The notes under the pieces were generated by a model. That model was not told the DNA's origin. It was given only the letters and a program-made list of their open reading frames with translations, and did not search any database. Below, in pieces: positions 22,964-25,011 of a stretch of DNA of 25,011 bases; position 1 is the first letter of the stretch, and every line of letters starts with the position of its first letter. The position numbers and the translations under genes are program-made. The stretch is taken from the NCBI GenBank assembly GCA_035575515.1, contig DATLXU010000011.1, forward strand, positions 1 through 25,011, read 5' to 3'. The stretch comes from DATLXU01 sp035575515 (GTDB lineage Bacteria > Acidobacteriota > Blastocatellia > UBA7656).

Positions 22964-24637
22964 CTATCCGATGTAGCCAAGGTTTTTCAAGCTCTCGATT
23001 ATCTCCTCGTTCTCTTCGGCAGAGAACTCCACACTGCTTGTTTCATCAGTCCTGCTGTGCGCGGCGAATCGAATCGGATTGGCATTGAGGTATTCGCCTG
23101 AGATTATTTCGGTGAGCACCCGCCCATCAAGATCATCCGGCAAACTTTGCCCAAGCAGGTAGAGCATAGTCGGCGCAACATCAACAATTCGTGCGACATC
23201 AATTTTCGATTGAGTATTGATTGCGCCGCCTGCGGCCATCATCACTCCGCGCATCCGATGGCAGCCTGAAATTCCGAATGCGTCAACCATAAATTTATTG
23301 GACGTGAAATCCGCATTGCCGAGCGGCAGGTATCGCATATCGCGCGGCAGGAACGCGATGTCGGGAGCGTCGGCGACGCGAGGGCCGTCGTAAATCTGTT
23401 CGCGGCGAAAGACCTCGCCCGCCCACGCCTCGCCCGTCAGCGGGTCTTTCAAGGCTTTCAGTCTTTCGATGATACTTTCGCAAACCGAATCGTAGTCGCG
23501 CTCTTCGACTATGCCGTTAGCCTCGCGCCCTTTCAGATTCACATAAATCTGCCCGTAGTTCCCTTTTGAAAAAGCGACTGTGCGCGACCAGTCCACGTCA
23601 TTGAACGAAAGGAAGAACGCGCTCAAAGCCCGCGACGCGCCCGGCTGATTGCTCGCACCGCGCGCAGGACGCAATGCGCCGAGCGGCAACTTCTTAATCA
23701 CCTTGAACGCAAGCTCAGGCGTGAGCCCCATTTGAAACATCAGCTTTTTGATGCGAGTGAGGGCGTCGCGCTTGAGCTTTAGAAAGCCTTCTTCAAGCAG
23801 CCAGATGTTGAACGAGCAATATTTGTGCGCAGGCCCGAAGCCGTGATCCGAAGCAATCCACACCATCGCGTCGTCGCCTGCAAGCTCAATTAATCTTCCC
23901 ACGATTTCATCAACGCGATTGAAGTACGCATATATTTTATCGCGATACAGTCGCGCTTCGTCTTTGTTGTGGCGCGGGTGAGTCTCATCGAATATGTGCC
24001 AGAGTTCATGTTGAATCCGGTCAGTGCCCCAGAAGTATTGAAAGAACCCGTCCCACTCATAGCTCGTCATCAGGTATTCAGCGACTTTGGCTTTGTACTC
24101 AAGCTCGTCGTGCAGTTCGTCGAGCACGCCCTGCGCGCCGCCGCCCCCGTATGTTTGAGAAAGATGCAAACAGTACGGCCCGAATTTTTCTTCAAGCTCC
24201 GCAAGAAGCGTCGCAGGATAAGTGAAATCCCTGCGGCCACGCGGAGTCATGAAATCCGCAATCATCAATCCGTTGATTTCGTGCGGCGGGTAGGTGCAAG
24301 GAAAATTGTGAACGATGACGCGCTTGCCCGCGTCCGAAAGCAAATCCCAGATGGCGCGACCCTGACGAAATGAAGCGTTGACGGCAAGCTCGCGCTTCAA
24401 GTTGTGATCGAGTCGAACGAATTCAAAGATGCCGTGCTTGCCGGGATTCTTGCCCGTCATAAAGGATGACCACGCGACGGCTGTGATTGGCGGGAATGTT
24501 GTTTCGAGGTCGGCTCGCGCGCCTTCGCTCATAAGCCGCGCGATGTTTTTCAAGTATCCCTTCTCGACGAGCGAGTCCAGAACATTGAACGAAGCGCCGT
24601 CGAGTCCGATGACCAGTAGTTTGTTGACCATACTCAT
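22964..24637 (-). CDS. alkaline-phosphatase-superfamily phosphodiesterase (type I nucleotide pyrophosphatase-like)
   Basis: The 557-residue product shows the metal ligands and nucleophile of the superfamily. Asp13 is in LLVIGLDGASF, and Thr52, in FPPITAVAWSSFMTGKNPGK, is the probable nucleophile. Asp206 and His210 are in FWGTDRIQHELW, Asp264 and His265 in ASDHGFGP, and the last His in GISGCHRMRGV. It has no signal peptide or membrane helix, so it appears cytoplasmic, as are many acidobacterial and archaeal relatives. The reaction could be hydrolysis or transfer of a phosphodiester. Its place at the head of the glycan operon suggests a nucleotide-sugar or glycan-phosphate substrate, which is inference. 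The C-terminus (SAEENEEIIESLKNLGYIG) is a motif often found at the end of this subgroup. Confidence 0.88.
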   Translation of the reverse strand: MSMVNKLLVIGLDGASFNVLDSLVEKGYLKNIARLMSEGARADLETTFPPITAVAWSSFMTGKNPGKHGIFEFVRLDHNLKRELAVNASFRQGRAIWDLLSDAGKRVIVHNFPCTYPPHEINGLMIADFMTPRGRRDFTYPATLLAELEEKFGPYCLHLSQTYGGGGAQGVLDELHDELEYKAKVAEYLMTSYEWDGFFQYFWGTDRIQHELWHIFDETHPRHNKDEARLYRDKIYAYFNRVDEIVGRLIELAGDDAMVWIASDHGFGPAHKYCSFNIWLLEEGFLKLKRDALTRIKKLMFQMGLTPELAFKVIKKLPLGALRPARGASNQPGASRALSAFFLSFNDVDWSRTVAFSKGNYGQIYVNLKGREANGIVEERDYDSVCESIIERLKALKDPLTGEAWAGEVFRREQIYDGPRVADAPDIAFLPRDMRYLPLGNADFTSNKFMVDAFGISGCHRMRGVMMAAGGAINTQSKIDVARIVDVAPTMLYLLGQSLPDDLDGRVLTEIISGEYLNANPIRFAAHSRTDETSSVEFSAEENEEIIESLKNLGYIG

Positions 24638-24655
24638 TGCTCAAACAGACCTTTG

Positions 24656-24685
24656 AATATACTTGGTCGAAAGCGATTTCTTCAA
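24656..24685 (-). promoter_or_regulatory. candidate promoter of the phosphodiesterase-led glycan operon
   Basis: On the minus strand TTGAAG (24685-24680) and TATATT (24661-24656) are separated by 18 bases. The leader to the ATG at 24637 would be only about a dozen bases. Confidence 0.4.
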
Positions 24686-24724
24686 GCACTCATTCCAATT
24701 CGGCGCGCTGCGGTTTCGCGTTGC

Positions 24725-24754
24725 TTGACAGCGGTTGAAACCCCTTACTACCAT
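24725..24754 (+). promoter_or_regulatory. candidate promoter of the gene starting at 24789
   Basis: A perfect TTGACA (24725-24730) is followed after 18 bases by TACCAT (24749-24754). A start near 24761 would give a leader of about 28 bases. It faces away from the operon promoter at 24656-24685. Confidence 0.45.
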
Positions 24755-24774
24755 AGCGGTTCAGGTTCAACCGC
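24731..24774. promoter_or_regulatory. inverted repeat over the promoter spacer and leader (possible operator)
   Basis: GCGGTTGAA (24731-24739) and TTCAACCGC (24766-24774) are perfect inverted copies. A third partial copy, GCGGTT, sits at 24756-24761 and could pair with the same right arm. The left arm directly follows the TTGACA box and the right arm directly precedes the ribosome binding site GAGGAG. This fits an operator or an alternative leader hairpin. Confidence 0.35.
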
Positions 24775-24788
24775 GAGGAGTGAGTTTA

Positions 24789-25011
24789 GTGTCAAGGTAC
24801 ACAGTCCGATTCGCCTCTGCCGAAGATTCCAATCAAGAATCGAATCCAAAACAGCAGACCGAAAAGAAAACATCGCTGCGAGCCGCGCTTGCTCGCTATG
24901 CGATTGCAGGATTCGCCGCAGCATTACTGCTCAGCCTTGTAGAATGGATTGACCTCAACATTCAACTCACTCCTGTCTTCGACTCATTCACTGAAAGACT
25001 CATCTTCACCG
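24789..25011 (+). CDS. N-terminal part of a membrane protein, cut by the right edge
   Basis: The frame is open from GTG at 24789 to the end of the window (74 codons). GAGGAG stands eight bases before the GTG. Another in-frame GTG at 24780 is too close to that site. The product begins with about 37 hydrophilic residues (VSRYTVRFASAEDSNQESNP, then QQTEKKTSLRAALA). One membrane helix follows (about 38-53, YAIAGFAAALLLSLVEWI), then a loop starting DLNIQLTPVFDSFTERLIFT. I recall this head from large acidobacterial membrane-anchored proteins, possibly of the phosphatase/sulfatase type, but the visible part is too short for an assignment. It is divergent from the phosphodiesterase gene with 151 bases between the starts. 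Confidence 0.6.
   Translation, partial: MSRYTVRFASAEDSNQESNPKQQTEKKTSLRAALARYAIAGFAAALLLSLVEWIDLNIQLTPVFDSFTERLIFT

Overview
The window looks like a chromosomal segment of an Acidobacteriota bacterium, most likely class Blastocatellia. The clues are the style of the RHS/YD-repeat protein, an ECF sigma factor of a recognisable type, the hypothetical protein family beginning MITGFNTDV, and a dense set of unusual membrane glycosyltransferases. This placement rests on recalled family resemblance, not on a search. Almost every gene lies on the minus strand. The exceptions are an O-antigen-ligase-like gene (12190-13902) and a gene cut by the right edge (from 24789).

Region 1 (1-4284), read leftwards: an ECF sigma factor, a doubtful small membrane ORF, and a secreted RHS/YD-repeat protein that runs off the left edge. 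The RHS gene is open in three successive frames: signal peptide, Ig-like plus central part, then YD repeats. It therefore carries two frameshifts, either because it is decaying or because of sequence errors.

Region 2 (4285-12059) is a co-directional housekeeping block. In transcription order it holds a conserved hypothetical gene, thiS, thiG, rnhB, a 1059-residue TPR protein, a small two-helix membrane protein, thiE and thiD. It supplies both branches of thiamine phosphate synthesis (thiazole: ThiS/ThiG; pyrimidine: ThiD; coupling: ThiE). No ThiF, ThiC, ThiO/ThiH or TPP riboswitch is visible here. The first gene appears to be transcribed as a leaderless mRNA.

Region 3 (12190-24637) is a cell-surface glycan locus. 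It contains an O-antigen-ligase-like protein with a PDZ-like domain in an extracytoplasmic loop, a GT87 mannosyltransferase-like protein, a SAM methyltransferase, a polyprenyl-phosphate-type GT2, a lipoprotein resembling a polysaccharide deacetylase whose catalytic motifs have all changed, a GT9 heptosyltransferase-like enzyme, two paralogous GT39-like membrane glycosyltransferases with overlapping reading frames, and an alkaline-phosphatase-superfamily phosphodiesterase. A tRNA-Leu(UAA) gene with its own promoter sits in the middle. Together these suggest assembly, modification and transfer of a lipid-linked glycan.

The most unusual structural signal is a set of four intergenic elements (6026-6159, 15018-15089, 16044-16135, 16924-17010). 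Each is made of degenerate 7-bp words, and each has two arms in inverted orientation. The words differ from element to element, but the architecture is shared. The elements fill short gaps between genes and in two cases extend into the ends of coding sequences.
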